From assembly GCF_900105055.1 (NCBI RefSeq), contig NZ_FNTA01000004.1, positions 6,479,501 through 6,543,500 on the forward strand: DNA of 64,000 bases, in the 5' to 3' direction. The stretch is from Amycolatopsis lurida (lineage in GTDB: Bacteria > Actinomycetota > Actinomycetes > Mycobacteriales > Pseudonocardiaceae). Positions 1 to 7,750 of the stretch are shown piece by piece. Numbering within the stretch: the first letter of the stretch is position 1; every line of letters begins with the position of its first letter. A program made the position numbers and the translations under genes. Below the pieces are notes generated by a model, which saw only the letters and a list, made by a program, of their open reading frames with translations, searched no databases and was not told the origin of the DNA.

Positions 1-635
1 CGCCCGGGGGCTGGCCGGAGCCGTTCCGCACCAAGGCCCTCGAAGGCCGGGCGCAGCCGAAGCCGGTGCAGGAACTGTCCGAAGAGGACCACAAGGGGCT
101 GGCCGAGAACCGGCGCGCGACGCTGAACCGGCTGCTGTTCCCCGGGCCCACGAAGGACTTCGAGGCGCACCGCGAGCAGTACGGCGACACCTCCGTCCTG
201 CCGTCCAAGGACTTCTTCTACGGCCTGCGGCCGGGCGAGGAGTACTCGGTCGACCTGGAACAGGGTGTCCGGCTGCTGATCGAGCTGGAGGCCATCGGCG
301 AGGCCGACGAGCGCGGGCTGCGCACGGTGATGTCCACGCTCAACGGCCAGCTGCGCCCGATCCAGGTCCGCGACACCTCGATCGCGTCGGACATCCCGGC
401 GACGGAGAAGGCCGCCAAGGGCGACCCGAAACAGATCGCCGCGCCGTTCGCGGGGGTGGTCACGCTGCAGGTGTCCGAGGGCGACGAGGTCGAGGCCGGC
501 GCGACGGTCGCGACCATCGAGGCGATGAAGATGGAGGCCTCGATCACCGCGGCGACCGGCGGCAAGGTGGCGCGGCGCGCGATCAACGCCGTCCAGCAGG
601 TGGAAGGCGGGGACCTGCTCCTCGTCCTGGAGTAG
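1..635 (+). CDS. pyc: Pyruvate carboxylase, C-terminal fragment
   Basis: The reading frame is open from the left edge (first full codon at base 3), so only about the last 210 residues are present. The fragment ends in a biotin-carboxyl-carrier domain with the biotinylation motif EAMKMEA; the acceptor lysine codon is at 528-530. Upstream of it lies the end of the carboxyltransferase region (DFFYGLRPGEEY). A biotin domain at the C-terminus behind such a region fits the single-chain pyruvate carboxylase that makes oxaloacetate from pyruvate, bicarbonate and ATP. A perfect hairpin follows 10 bases after the stop. In mycobacteria pyc adjoins rsmD and coaD; here those two genes lie about 25 kb away. 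Confidence 0.9.
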   Translation, partial: PGGWPEPFRTKALEGRAQPKPVQELSEEDHKGLAENRRATLNRLLFPGPTKDFEAHREQYGDTSVLPSKDFFYGLRPGEEYSVDLEQGVRLLIELEAIGEADERGLRTVMSTLNGQLRPIQVRDTSIASDIPATEKAAKGDPKQIAAPFAGVVTLQVSEGDEVEAGATVATIEAMKMEASITAATGGKVARRAINAVQQVEGGDLLLVLE

Positions 636-644
636 CCCGTACCG

Positions 645-698
645 GTCCGTGAAGGCCTCCTCCCAACCCTGACGGTAGGGAAGGAGGCCTTCACGGAC
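645..698. terminator. Long perfect hairpin, probable terminator (GAAGGCCTCC family)
   Basis: Two 17-base arms (GTCCGTGAAGGCCTCCT and its complement) enclose about 20 bases. The hairpin sits between the pyc stop and the next start. Near-identical stems recur at 6980, 17271 and 30553, so it belongs to a dispersed intergenic family as well as being a plausible intrinsic terminator. There is no U-tract, which is usual in high-GC actinobacteria. Confidence 0.6.
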
Positions 699-724
699 TT
701 GCGGCCGCCGCTAACCTGGACCGG

Positions 725-1519
725 GTGCTGATCAACGCCGTACCCCAGTTCCAAGGCGCTCTGACCGAGCGCGCGCCGGAGTTGCCCGAAGGCTGCGTCG
801 CGCTCGCCGAGCTGGCGGGCCACGTGCTGGGCGTGCCGGTGCACCACATCCGGCAGACCCGTGAAACGTCGCCCGCGGTCGACGGCATCGCCAACCGCGC
901 CGTGCTCACCGGCGCGAACCGGGCCGCGCAGCTCGCCGCCCTCGAGGCGCCGGGCGGGCCGGTGCTCACCATCGGCGGGGACTGCGGCGTCGAGCTGATC
1001 CCGATCGGGGTCGCGCGCCACCGCTTCGGGCCGGGCCTCGGTGTCGCCTGGTTCGACGCGCATTCCGACCTCAACACCGCGGAGACGTCGCCGTCGGGTG
1101 CGTTCCACGGCATGGTGCTGCGGTCGCTGCTCGGCGAGGGCGACCCGGAGTTCGCCGCGAACCCGCCGGTCGAACCCGGACGCGTCGTCCTCGCGGGAAC
1201 GAGGGCGTTCGACGACGCCGAGCGGGCCGTGGTCGGCCGCGGGCTCGTCGTCGAGACGGCCGACGTCGCCGCCGGGCTGGCCGGCGCGGACAAGGTCTAC
1301 GTCCATCTCGACCTCGACGTGCTCGACCCGGCGGAGTTCGACGGGCTGAACTATCCGGAGCCCGGTGGCTTGACGATCGAGCGCCTGGTGGTGATGCTTC
1401 GCGGGCTGAGCGGGTTCGACGTCGTCGGCGCGGGGATCACCGAATGCGCCGGTACGGAGGTCCGCGTGCTGGAGCCGGTGCTCGAAGCACTCGGGGAATT
1501 GCTCACCGGAAAGCAGTGA
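725..1519 (+). CDS. Arginase/agmatinase-family hydrolase
   Basis: This 264-residue protein has the ureohydrolase fold signatures: FDAHSDLNT (the DAHxD metal motif) near residue 110 and HLDLDVLDP (the DxDxxDP metal motif) near residue 197. Family members hydrolyse arginine, agmatine, formiminoglutamate or other guanidino compounds with a dinuclear Mn centre. The first metal motif, usually GGDHS, reads GGDCGVE here, so the metal-binding His is replaced by Cys. The substrate therefore cannot be assigned. The start is GTG at 725; no strong ribosome-binding site is visible. It stands alone between pyc and a regulator. Confidence 0.8.
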   Translation: MLINAVPQFQGALTERAPELPEGCVALAELAGHVLGVPVHHIRQTRETSPAVDGIANRAVLTGANRAAQLAALEAPGGPVLTIGGDCGVELIPIGVARHRFGPGLGVAWFDAHSDLNTAETSPSGAFHGMVLRSLLGEGDPEFAANPPVEPGRVVLAGTRAFDDAERAVVGRGLVVETADVAAGLAGADKVYVHLDLDVLDPAEFDGLNYPEPGGLTIERLVVMLRGLSGFDVVGAGITECAGTEVRVLEPVLEALGELLTGKQ

Positions 1520-1573
1520 CGCTCCGTATTCATCGGCCGTTCGTACGTACCGCGCGAGGCGTTTGCCGGGCAC

Positions 1574-1688
1574 TTGTCATCAAAATTCAGGGATGACGCG
1601 TGATTTTGTCACGATGGTGACAAGAAATCGGTTTCTTCTGCGAAAGGTGACACATTCACGAGCGACTTCGCGATGTGTTCGTTGTCAC
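1574..1688. promoter_or_regulatory. Cluster of TTGTCAC / GTGACAA half-sites, candidate operator
   Basis: The leader of the PucR-type gene holds a perfect dyad, TTGTCAC-GATG-GTGACAA, at 1606-1623. Single half-sites lie at 1574 (TTGTCA), 1647 (GTGACA) and 1682 (TTGTCAC). Such a cluster is typical of an operator for an autoregulated gene. Which protein binds is inference. Confidence 0.35.
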
Positions 1689-1739
1689 CCCACGACGATC
1701 GTGGGATGTCAGGACGCTGGGCGGAGCAAAGGAGCTGCG

Positions 1740-3011
1740 ATGTCGGTGGAGCGCGGAATCGAACACGCTGCGCAGCCCCCTGCGGCACTTCCCCGCAAGC
1801 TCGCCGACATTTTGCGACCGGAACTGGGCAGCCTCGCCAACGAGATCGTCGACGAGATCCGGGCGACCATCCCCGCGTACGCGCGCCCGCTCGACGGGCC
1901 GTACGGGAAGTCGATCCGCGCGGGCGTCGAGTACGCGATCACGTTGTTCGTCGCCCAGATCGCGGATCCGAGTGTGTCGAAGGAACAGTCGCACGAGGTC
2001 CACCATCGCCTCGGGCAGAACGAGATGCGGGAAGGCCGCAGCCTCGACACCCTTCAGTCGGCGTACCGGGTCGGCGCCAGGGTTTCGTGGCGGCGCATCA
2101 TGCGGGTCGGCCGCCGCAGCGGCCTGTCGTCCGCGGTGATGTCGCAACTGGCCGACGCGATGCTCGCGTTCATGGACGAACTCGCGTCCGTCGCGCTGGA
2201 CGGGTACCTCGAAGCGAAGGCGCGCACCGCGGGGGCCCTGGACACCTGGCGCCGCAAACTGCTGCACCTGGTGCTGGAAACCCCGCCCGCGCCGTCGAAG
2301 GCGATCGCGGAACTCGCGCAGCTGACCGGCTGGACGGTGCCCGAGCGCGCGACGCCGGTGGTGCTGCACCCGATCGGCGACACCGTCAGACCCCGGCGGC
2401 ACAACGCGGTGGATTCGGACGTCCTCGCCGAACTCGACTGTGCCGAGCCGCGTGTGCTCGTCCCCGGCGAGCTCTCCGTCGCCCGCCTGGCCACCTTACA
2501 GGCCGCGCTGCCGGACTACCGGCTCTCGATCGGCCCGTGCCGCCCGCTGGACTCCGTCGCCGATTCCCTCCGCTGGGCGCGCGAGGCTCTGCACCTGTCC
2601 GAACGCGGCATCATCCAGGCCCGCCGGGTGATCCGCGCCGAAGAACACCTCGCCACCCTGCTCGTGAACGCCGACGCCGCGCTGACCTGCCAGCTGCGCG
2701 ACCGCCTGTTCGCGCCGCTCGCGGAGATGACCGGGAAACAGCGGGAACGGCTGCTCGAAACCCTGCGAGCCTGGCTGGACAGCCAGGGCAACGTCGTCGA
2801 CATCGCCGAGCGCCTCCAGGTGCACCCGCAGACCGTGCGGTACCGCATGCGGCAGCTGCAGGCGACCTTCGGCGAACACCTGCGTGACCCGGGGGCACGG
2901 TTCGAAATGGAACTCGCGCTGCGGGCCGGGGTCGCGCCCGCCGGTTACGCTTTGCCCGAGGTGCTTCCGGCGCCGCGCAAGAGTCCACAGTGGACGCCGA
3001 GCGGCTCGTAG
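1740..3011 (+). CDS. PucR-family transcriptional regulator
   Basis: This 423-residue protein ends in the PucR C-terminal helix-turn-helix (NVVDIAERLQVHPQTVRYRM, about residues 350-395). The N-terminal half looks like the helical sensor-type domain common in actinobacterial PucR proteins, and a degenerate GGDEF-like middle region is likely. The ATG at 1740 was chosen because AAAGGAG stands six bases before it; the frame is open further upstream to 1563 without a ribosome-binding site. It probably acts as an activator or repressor of metabolic or lipid genes; the target is unknown. The leader carries repeated TTGTCAC motifs. It converges on a hypothetical gene 24 bases beyond its stop. Confidence 0.8.
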   Translation: MSVERGIEHAAQPPAALPRKLADILRPELGSLANEIVDEIRATIPAYARPLDGPYGKSIRAGVEYAITLFVAQIADPSVSKEQSHEVHHRLGQNEMREGRSLDTLQSAYRVGARVSWRRIMRVGRRSGLSSAVMSQLADAMLAFMDELASVALDGYLEAKARTAGALDTWRRKLLHLVLETPPAPSKAIAELAQLTGWTVPERATPVVLHPIGDTVRPRRHNAVDSDVLAELDCAEPRVLVPGELSVARLATLQAALPDYRLSIGPCRPLDSVADSLRWAREALHLSERGIIQARRVIRAEEHLATLLVNADAALTCQLRDRLFAPLAEMTGKQRERLLETLRAWLDSQGNVVDIAERLQVHPQTVRYRMRQLQATFGEHLRDPGARFEMELALRAGVAPAGYALPEVLPAPRKSPQWTPSGS

Positions 3012-3035
3012 CGACGGGTCTTCAGATCCGGGCTC

Positions 3036-3596
3036 TCACAGCGTTTTCCATTGCTCGTAGCGCCCCTTTTCCGCGGACGGGGGCAAGAGGTGGTCGATCC
3101 GCCGGAGCTGCTCGAGCAGGCTCAGTCGTCCGACGATCGCGCGGGCTTCAGGTCCTGGCGACGGACCCGCCAGGAGTTCGCGTGCCGTTTCGACCGGCGG
3201 CGAGTCGTGCAGGAACTCGTGGAGGAGCCGCATCGGGTCGAGGAGAGCGATGTCCGTCCTGGGGCCGATGGCGAGGATCAGCGTGGCGGACAGATGGAAC
3301 CTGTCGCCCGTCGCGGATTGCCTGCTGTATCCGCCGTAGGGCACCAGCCAGGAAAAGAACGTTTCGGCGATCTCGGCGCAGTGCCGCAACCGATCGTCGG
3401 TGAGTTCCCGGCAGTGCTTGATGAACCCGCCCCGGAGGTTCTCGTCGATCAACACCCAGGGCGCCTCCAGCAGGTCGATCGGATTCGCCTTCGCCAGCCG
3501 CGCGGGATCGACGGCCGCCAGCATGTCGATGAGTTCCCGGAAGGTCATCGACCTGACCTCCGCGAACGCCGGCAGGACCGTCCGGTTTCCGTTCAT
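3036..3596 (-). CDS. Hypothetical cytoplasmic protein
   Basis: This protein of about 186 residues has no signal peptide and no recognised domain. It is mostly alpha-helical in character, with stretches such as FRELIDMLAAVDPARLAKA and LLHEFLHDSPPVETARELL. The ATG at 3596 was taken as the start, but its ribosome-binding site is poor. The frame continues upstream with protein-like sequence (IGEDALEVLGCFN) to the stop of the preceding gene at 3641, where a non-standard start overlapping that stop (CTGA) is conceivable. It follows the 458-residue secreted-protein gene in the same direction and is probably co-transcribed. Its function is unknown. Confidence 0.6.
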   Translation of the reverse strand: MNGNRTVLPAFAEVRSMTFRELIDMLAAVDPARLAKANPIDLLEAPWVLIDENLRGGFIKHCRELTDDRLRHCAEIAETFFSWLVPYGGYSRQSATGDRFHLSATLILAIGPRTDIALLDPMRLLHEFLHDSPPVETARELLAGPSPGPEARAIVGRLSLLEQLRRIDHLLPPSAEKGRYEQWKTL

Positions 3597-3640
3597 GAGA
3601 TTGAAGCACCCCAAGACTTCGAGCGCGTCCTCGCCGATCC

Positions 3641-5017
3641 TCAGCGGCGCGCCACCGGCGGATCGACGTTCGGGCACTTGCGCTCCAGGTCCCAGGGCAG
3701 CCCGACCTGGTTGACCCCGACGCAAGCCTGGTTCCCCGGCCCCGACGCCATCCCGGTCAACAGCGAGTCGAGATCTTCCTTCACACCACAGCCCGAGAAC
3801 GGGGGCAGGGTGAAGTCCCGATAGGCGGGATCCGTCCACTTCGGATCGGTGCGCACGACGCCACCGGTGAACATCCCGTACTTCTCCCCGCGGAGATTGA
3901 TCTTGATCGGCTCGGCGGTGAGGCAGTTGTCGCCGACGTCGAGGCCGACCCCGTTGATGGTGACCCCGCTCAGTTTCCCGTAGACCTTGAGCGGGGTGAG
4001 GACGGTCGAGCTGCCCTCCGGTTCCGGGATCGATACGCCGTCGACGTCGATGATGTGATTGCCGGTCGCGTAGTCCTCCGGCAACAGTTCCATGGTCGCG
4101 GTGATCGGGACGAAGCCGAAACCGAGGAAGGTGATCGAGCTCGGCGGCATCATGACCGAGCCGGTGATCTTGCCGGGCCCTTCGGTGTTCTCCAGGTCGA
4201 CGTGCCACACCGCGTTGACCATGAACGCGGGCTTCAACCGGGCGAAGGCGCCGAGTTTCGTGATCGTCGACGTGCCCTGCAGTTCGAACGGCTGCAACGC
4301 GATGGGGTAGAGAGCGCCGGCGTGGACATCGTCCGCGGATCGCGCGCCGGCTCCGGGCTTCTTCGGTTCACCGGGCTTGCCGGGCCCCGGTTCGGGCTTC
4401 CCGAGGGGCAGGAGCGTGACACTGCCGAGCAGCGTTTTCTGGTCCGGTGCCTGGACGCAGGTGATCGGTTTGAGCGGCGTCTCGGCGGCGGTCAGCGCGA
4501 GCGACGGCGCGCCCGTGCTCAGCCGCAGCTCGGACGGCACGTTCAGCACGATGTCGGGGACGGTGCCCGTCGCGACCAGCTTCAGTTCGCCGGTGGCCGG
4601 CACCTTCGCCGCCGGGATCGTCAGTGACACGGGGACCGGGGTCTTCTTGTCCCCGTTCGCGGCCATGAGTTCGACCGTCGCACCACCCGCAACCTCGGTG
4701 ACTGCGCCGAGCGACCCTTCCGCGATCGTGAATGTCAGCGAAAAGTCCTTGATCTGTACGGGCTTTCCGGTCTGGACGACCTTCGGCAGCGTCGCCTGGA
4801 CGTCCATCGTGACCGGTCGTTCCCCGGCCGGATCCGGGAAGACACAAGCGTTCGCGAGACTCTGGTGCGCGGACGTGGCGCCTTGCAGCGGTGCCGGCGG
4901 CGGGGTGGCCGGATCGGTCGCGGCCGAAGAGGACAGTGCGCCGCTAACCCCCACGAGCAGGATGACGCCCGCCAGAACGGGAAACCTCCCGAGTGCCCGG
5001 CGAACCTGCTGTGTCAT
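3641..5017 (-). CDS. Secreted two-domain beta-rich protein
   Basis: This 458-residue protein has a Sec signal peptide (basic start, hydrophobic VLAGVILLVGVSGAL, cleavage near AAT). The N-terminal domain (about 45-200) starts with ACVFP and ends with a second Cys (PITCVQ); the same pattern is seen in the 208-residue neighbour. A Pro/Gly-rich linker (about 215-235) joins a C-terminal domain (about 245-440) whose landmarks (GTSTITKLG, MMPPSS, GDNCLTAEP, DFTLPPFSGC, SGPGN) match those of the 219-residue secreted protein at 7041-7700. It may belong to the DUF6801-like secreted families of actinobacteria, from memory only. GGAG lies before the ATG at 5017. No enzymatic motif is visible; a surface or matrix role is a guess. 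Confidence 0.75.
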   Translation of the reverse strand: MTQQVRRALGRFPVLAGVILLVGVSGALSSSAATDPATPPPAPLQGATSAHQSLANACVFPDPAGERPVTMDVQATLPKVVQTGKPVQIKDFSLTFTIAEGSLGAVTEVAGGATVELMAANGDKKTPVPVSLTIPAAKVPATGELKLVATGTVPDIVLNVPSELRLSTGAPSLALTAAETPLKPITCVQAPDQKTLLGSVTLLPLGKPEPGPGKPGEPKKPGAGARSADDVHAGALYPIALQPFELQGTSTITKLGAFARLKPAFMVNAVWHVDLENTEGPGKITGSVMMPPSSITFLGFGFVPITATMELLPEDYATGNHIIDVDGVSIPEPEGSSTVLTPLKVYGKLSGVTINGVGLDVGDNCLTAEPIKINLRGEKYGMFTGGVVRTDPKWTDPAYRDFTLPPFSGCGVKEDLDSLLTGMASGPGNQACVGVNQVGLPWDLERKCPNVDPPVARR

Positions 5018-5050
5018 GGGTGTTCCTCTCCTGCCTCGCGTGGATGGAGA

Positions 5051-5082
5051 CCGTGCGGGGCGGGCGTCCCCGCCCCGCACGG
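5051..5082 (-). terminator. GC-rich hairpin between two secreted-protein genes
   Basis: A GC-rich stem (GTGCGGGGCGGG against CCCGCCCCGCAC) with a very short loop lies just downstream of the 208-residue secreted-protein gene and upstream of the 458-residue one. It is a likely intrinsic terminator or attenuator between them. Confidence 0.6.
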
Positions 5083-5090
5083 ATGGTTCA

Positions 5091-5717
5091 TCAGGTGATC
5101 GGGATCGCCGGGCTGAACGCGCGGTTCTGCGCCGGGTTGGTGTTCTTCACCGTGCAGTTGAAGTTCCAGGTGGTCCAGGTGCCGTCCTTCTTGTGGAAGT
5201 CCAGCGGCGCGTTGATCGTGGTGCCGAGTGACGCGGTGGCCGAGCCGGGCGTACCGGCGGTGAACGTGGGAACACCGGTGCCCGCGTCCTGGACGATGTT
5301 GAACGTCCGCGGCCCCGGCACGTACGGGTTGATCTGCGTCGGAACGTCCAGGTTCGTCACCGTCGCCGAAGCCGGGGAGGCGTTGGTGACCGTGACCGGC
5401 ATGTTCGCCTTGCCGCGCACGCCGTCGTAGTTGGCGGCGTTGAGCAGCGCGTTGATGGTGGCGTTGATGGTGGCGGAGCCCCCGACGGACGCCGGGGTGA
5501 AGGTACCGCCGGCGGCGACCGAGTCCGGTCCGGTGAAGTTCGCCTTCACGTCCAGCTGCTGCTGGCCGATGCCGGGGAAGTTGCACATGTAGGCGACGGT
5601 GCCGGTGGCGTAGGTGGTCGCGGCCGCGGCCGTGCCGGCGGTGAGCACGGCGACGGCGCCGAACACGATGCCGGTGGTGGCGACGCCGGCTGACAACTTG
5701 CCAAGTCTACGGGACAT
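5091..5717 (-). CDS. Secreted single-domain beta-rich protein
   Basis: This 208-residue protein has a clear signal peptide (MSRRLGKLSAGVATTG, then a hydrophobic stretch ending TAAAA). The mature part is Thr/Ala/Asn/Val-rich, as in beta-sandwich surface proteins. One Cys lies near the start (MCNFPGIGQQQLDV) and one near the end (FNCTVKN), suggesting a single disulfide. The layout matches the N-terminal domain of the 458-residue neighbour. The ATG at 5717 was preferred over an ATG nine bases upstream because GGAG directly abuts the upstream codon and is correctly spaced for this one. The role is unknown; cell-surface or extracellular location is inferred from the signal. Confidence 0.75.
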   Translation of the reverse strand: MSRRLGKLSAGVATTGIVFGAVAVLTAGTAAAATTYATGTVAYMCNFPGIGQQQLDVKANFTGPDSVAAGGTFTPASVGGSATINATINALLNAANYDGVRGKANMPVTVTNASPASATVTNLDVPTQINPYVPGPRTFNIVQDAGTGVPTFTAGTPGSATASLGTTINAPLDFHKKDGTWTTWNFNCTVKNTNPAQNRAFSPAIPIT

Positions 5718-5826
5718 ACCTGTCATCTCCTTTGATCCAGTTTACGTCTCGGTCGGCTTTCCCCATGCGCCTTTCGGCGGATTTTCTGATCAAATATGCT
5801 CAACTAGAGCGGCTTTCTCGGTGGTG

Positions 5827-5882
5827 GGGTAAACCGAGGTTACCCGCGAGTTATGTACGTAACAAGGATTCATGTCGACATG
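5827..5882. promoter_or_regulatory. Three successive palindromes in a divergent promoter region
   Basis: The 284-base gap between two divergent secreted-protein genes is the most AT-rich stretch nearby. It contains GGGTAA-ACCGAGG-TTACCC (5827-5845), near-palindromic GTTATGTACGTAAC (5850-5863) and perfect CATGTCGACATG (5871-5882). These look like protein-binding sites controlling one or both divergent genes. The binding factor is unknown. Confidence 0.4.
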
Positions 5883-6001
5883 TTTCGAAGTGGGTGAGGG
5901 ACCTGTTCTTTCTTGTCAGCGTGCGCTGAATTCGATTATGAAGTTTGTCCGTGGATGACAAAGAGGCGGCCGGTCGGCGGAACCGGGTTAACATTCGGCG
6001 C

Positions 6002-6976
6002 ATGTCTTCCGAGAATCGACGCATCCGATCACGACGGGTGGCGGGCATCGCGATTACCGTAATGATCGCAACGGTTTCCCTTTCCGGTACGGCGAGCGCC
6101 GCGCCGACCGGCGAAGCGCGGCCATGGGGGAGCAACGACTACGGGCAGGGGACCATCCCGGCCGCGGCGCTCGGCGCCAGCGCGGTCTCCGCGGGCGCGA
6201 TCACCCACCTCGCGCTCAAGGACGGCGGGGTGATCGCCTGGGGAAACGACAGCTATGGCCAGCTGGCCGTTCCGTCCGCGGCCACGTCCGGGGTCTCGGC
6301 GATCGCCGCCGGCTGGGCGCACGAACTCGCGCTGAAGAACGGCGGCGTCATCGCCTGGGGCAACGGTTTCTACGGTCAGAACGTGGTACCGGCGACTGCG
6401 ACGTCAGGGGTCACGGCCATCTCCACCAGCGCGTACTTCAACCTGGCGCTCAAAGCGAACGGCAGCGTGCTGAGCTGGGGTTCGAGGACGGCCGTGCCCG
6501 CGACGGTTTCGTCCGGGGTCACCGCGATCTCAGCGGGCGGCGACCACGGGCTGGCGCTGAAGAACGGCGGCGTCGTCGCCTGGGGCAGCAACGGGAAAGG
6601 CCAGATCACCGTGCCCGCGGCGGCCACCTCCGGGGTTTCGGCGATCTCGGCCGGCTTCCGGCACAGCATCGCGCTGAAGAACGGCGGCGTCATCGCGTGG
6701 GGTGACGACTTCTACGGCCAGGCCACGGTTCCGCCGGAGGCGCAGTCCGGCGTGGTCGCCATCGACGCGGGCTTCAACCACAACGTCGCGCTGAAAGCCG
6801 ACGGGAGCGTCTTCGCCTGGGGCAGCAACGTGAAGTCGGAAAGCCGTGACACCAGCACTGAACCGCCGACGGACTTCTGGAAGTTCTCCGGCGTGTGCGC
6901 TCCGGTCCACGCCGTTTCCGCAGGTGACAGCACCGGCGTCGCCTTGGTCGACCCGGCGGCGCCGTATTTCTGCTGA
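6002..6976 (+). CDS. Secreted RCC1-repeat protein
   Basis: This 324-residue protein has a signal peptide (RSRRVAGIAITVMIATVSL, cleavage near ASA). About seven tandem RCC1-type repeats of about 36 residues follow, each with a core like GGVIAWGNxxYGQxxVP and an ISAG-x-x-H-x-LALK strand. This predicts a seven-bladed beta-propeller, a binding scaffold rather than an enzyme. ATG 6002 was chosen because the signal peptide starts there. There is no ribosome-binding site, but TTAACAT lies just upstream, so a leaderless transcript is possible; the frame is also open from a GTG at 5945. A strong hairpin ends the gene. Confidence 0.8.
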   Translation: MSSENRRIRSRRVAGIAITVMIATVSLSGTASAAPTGEARPWGSNDYGQGTIPAAALGASAVSAGAITHLALKDGGVIAWGNDSYGQLAVPSAATSGVSAIAAGWAHELALKNGGVIAWGNGFYGQNVVPATATSGVTAISTSAYFNLALKANGSVLSWGSRTAVPATVSSGVTAISAGGDHGLALKNGGVVAWGSNGKGQITVPAAATSGVSAISAGFRHSIALKNGGVIAWGDDFYGQATVPPEAQSGVVAIDAGFNHNVALKADGSVFAWGSNVKSESRDTSTEPPTDFWKFSGVCAPVHAVSAGDSTGVALVDPAAPYFC

Positions 6977-6979
6977 CTT

Positions 6980-7032
6980 TCCGTGAAGGCCTCCTTCCCT
7001 ACCTTGAGGGTAGGCAAGGAGGCCTTCACGGA
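6980..7032. terminator. Perfect hairpin of the GAAGGCCTCC family, bidirectional terminator
   Basis: Arms of about 24 bases with a single mismatch (left arm starts TCCGTGAAGGCCTCCTT and ends CCTACC) surround a five-base TTGAG loop. It lies exactly between the converging RCC1 gene and the 219-residue secreted-protein gene, so it probably terminates both, including the long minus-strand mce transcript. Confidence 0.75.
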
Positions 7033-7040
7033 CTTGGGCG

Positions 7041-7700
7041 TCAGGACAGGTTCGACTTCATGCTCAGGTTGATCGTGTTGTCCGGCCCCGAGATCAACGC
7101 CCCCAGTGCGAGGTCGTTGATGAAGCAGTCCTTGAACTCCGGGATGGTGAACGTCCCCGAGGACGGGATGGTCGGCGCGAACAGGTCGACGTTCTTCGAC
7201 ACCAGGGTCAGGTCGAGCGGCTTGACCGTCTTGCAGGCGTTCGGCACCGTCGGGAGCGGGACGACCGGCCAGAACAGGCCGACCACGATGTTGTCGATCA
7301 GCATGTTCGCCTGCGAGCGGGTGGTCAGATCGCCGTTGGCGAGCGTGCCGGTGACCGGGCCGGTCGGCTCGATCCGCACGCGGGCCTTGATCTTGAAGAC
7401 GCCCGAGACCAGCGAGATGTTCGCCGTCGAGGGCGGCAGGGCCAGATCGCCGCGGATACCGACGTTGTCACCGTCGATGACGAGGGCACCATTGAGCTGG
7501 CCGGGGCCGAGAGCGAGGGTGCCGCCGGTCTTCTTCACCGTGGTCGTCCCGGTGACGGTGTAGGACACCGGGATCTCCACCGGGTCGTCCGCCAGCGCCG
7601 GGGTCGCGGCGAGGCTGCCGGCCATGGCGAGCGCGGAGGTGAGTGCGACGACCGTGCCGAGACGGCGGCGGGCTGTTTTAGGGCGCGTTCGACCGAACAT
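7041..7700 (-). CDS. Secreted protein, last gene behind the mce operon
   Basis: This 219-residue protein has a signal peptide (RRRLGTVVALTSALAMAGSL, cleavage after ALA). The mature part has landmarks GTTTVKKTG, LALPPST, NACKTVKPL and FTIPEFKDC...ISGPDN in the same order as the C-terminal half of the 458-residue protein at 3641-5017, so the two are paralogous domains. GAGGAG stands before the ATG. It lies 50 bases behind the last mce-associated gene on the same strand and is followed by a strong hairpin, so it is plausibly the tenth gene and end of the mce transcript. No catalytic motif is seen. Confidence 0.75.
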   Translation of the reverse strand: MFGRTRPKTARRRLGTVVALTSALAMAGSLAATPALADDPVEIPVSYTVTGTTTVKKTGGTLALGPGQLNGALVIDGDNVGIRGDLALPPSTANISLVSGVFKIKARVRIEPTGPVTGTLANGDLTTRSQANMLIDNIVVGLFWPVVPLPTVPNACKTVKPLDLTLVSKNVDLFAPTIPSSGTFTIPEFKDCFINDLALGALISGPDNTINLSMKSNLS

Positions 7701-7750
7701 GGGTTTCTCCTCGTTTTCTCTCCTGGTTTACAAAGCGGACGAATGAGGGA

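Noticed and set aside
218..1573. Long antisense open frame of 451 codons opposite pyc and the arginase-family gene
   Set aside because: Arg/Pro/Ala-rich and low-complexity in the way of high-GC antisense frames; it overlaps two well-supported genes and has no ribosome-binding site or domain.
3597..4208. Upstream extension of the hypothetical gene at 3036 to a 390-codon frame
   Set aside because: It would overlap the well-supported secreted-protein gene on the same strand; the added residues are Arg/Gly-rich shadow sequence, apart from a few plausible codons right after 3641.
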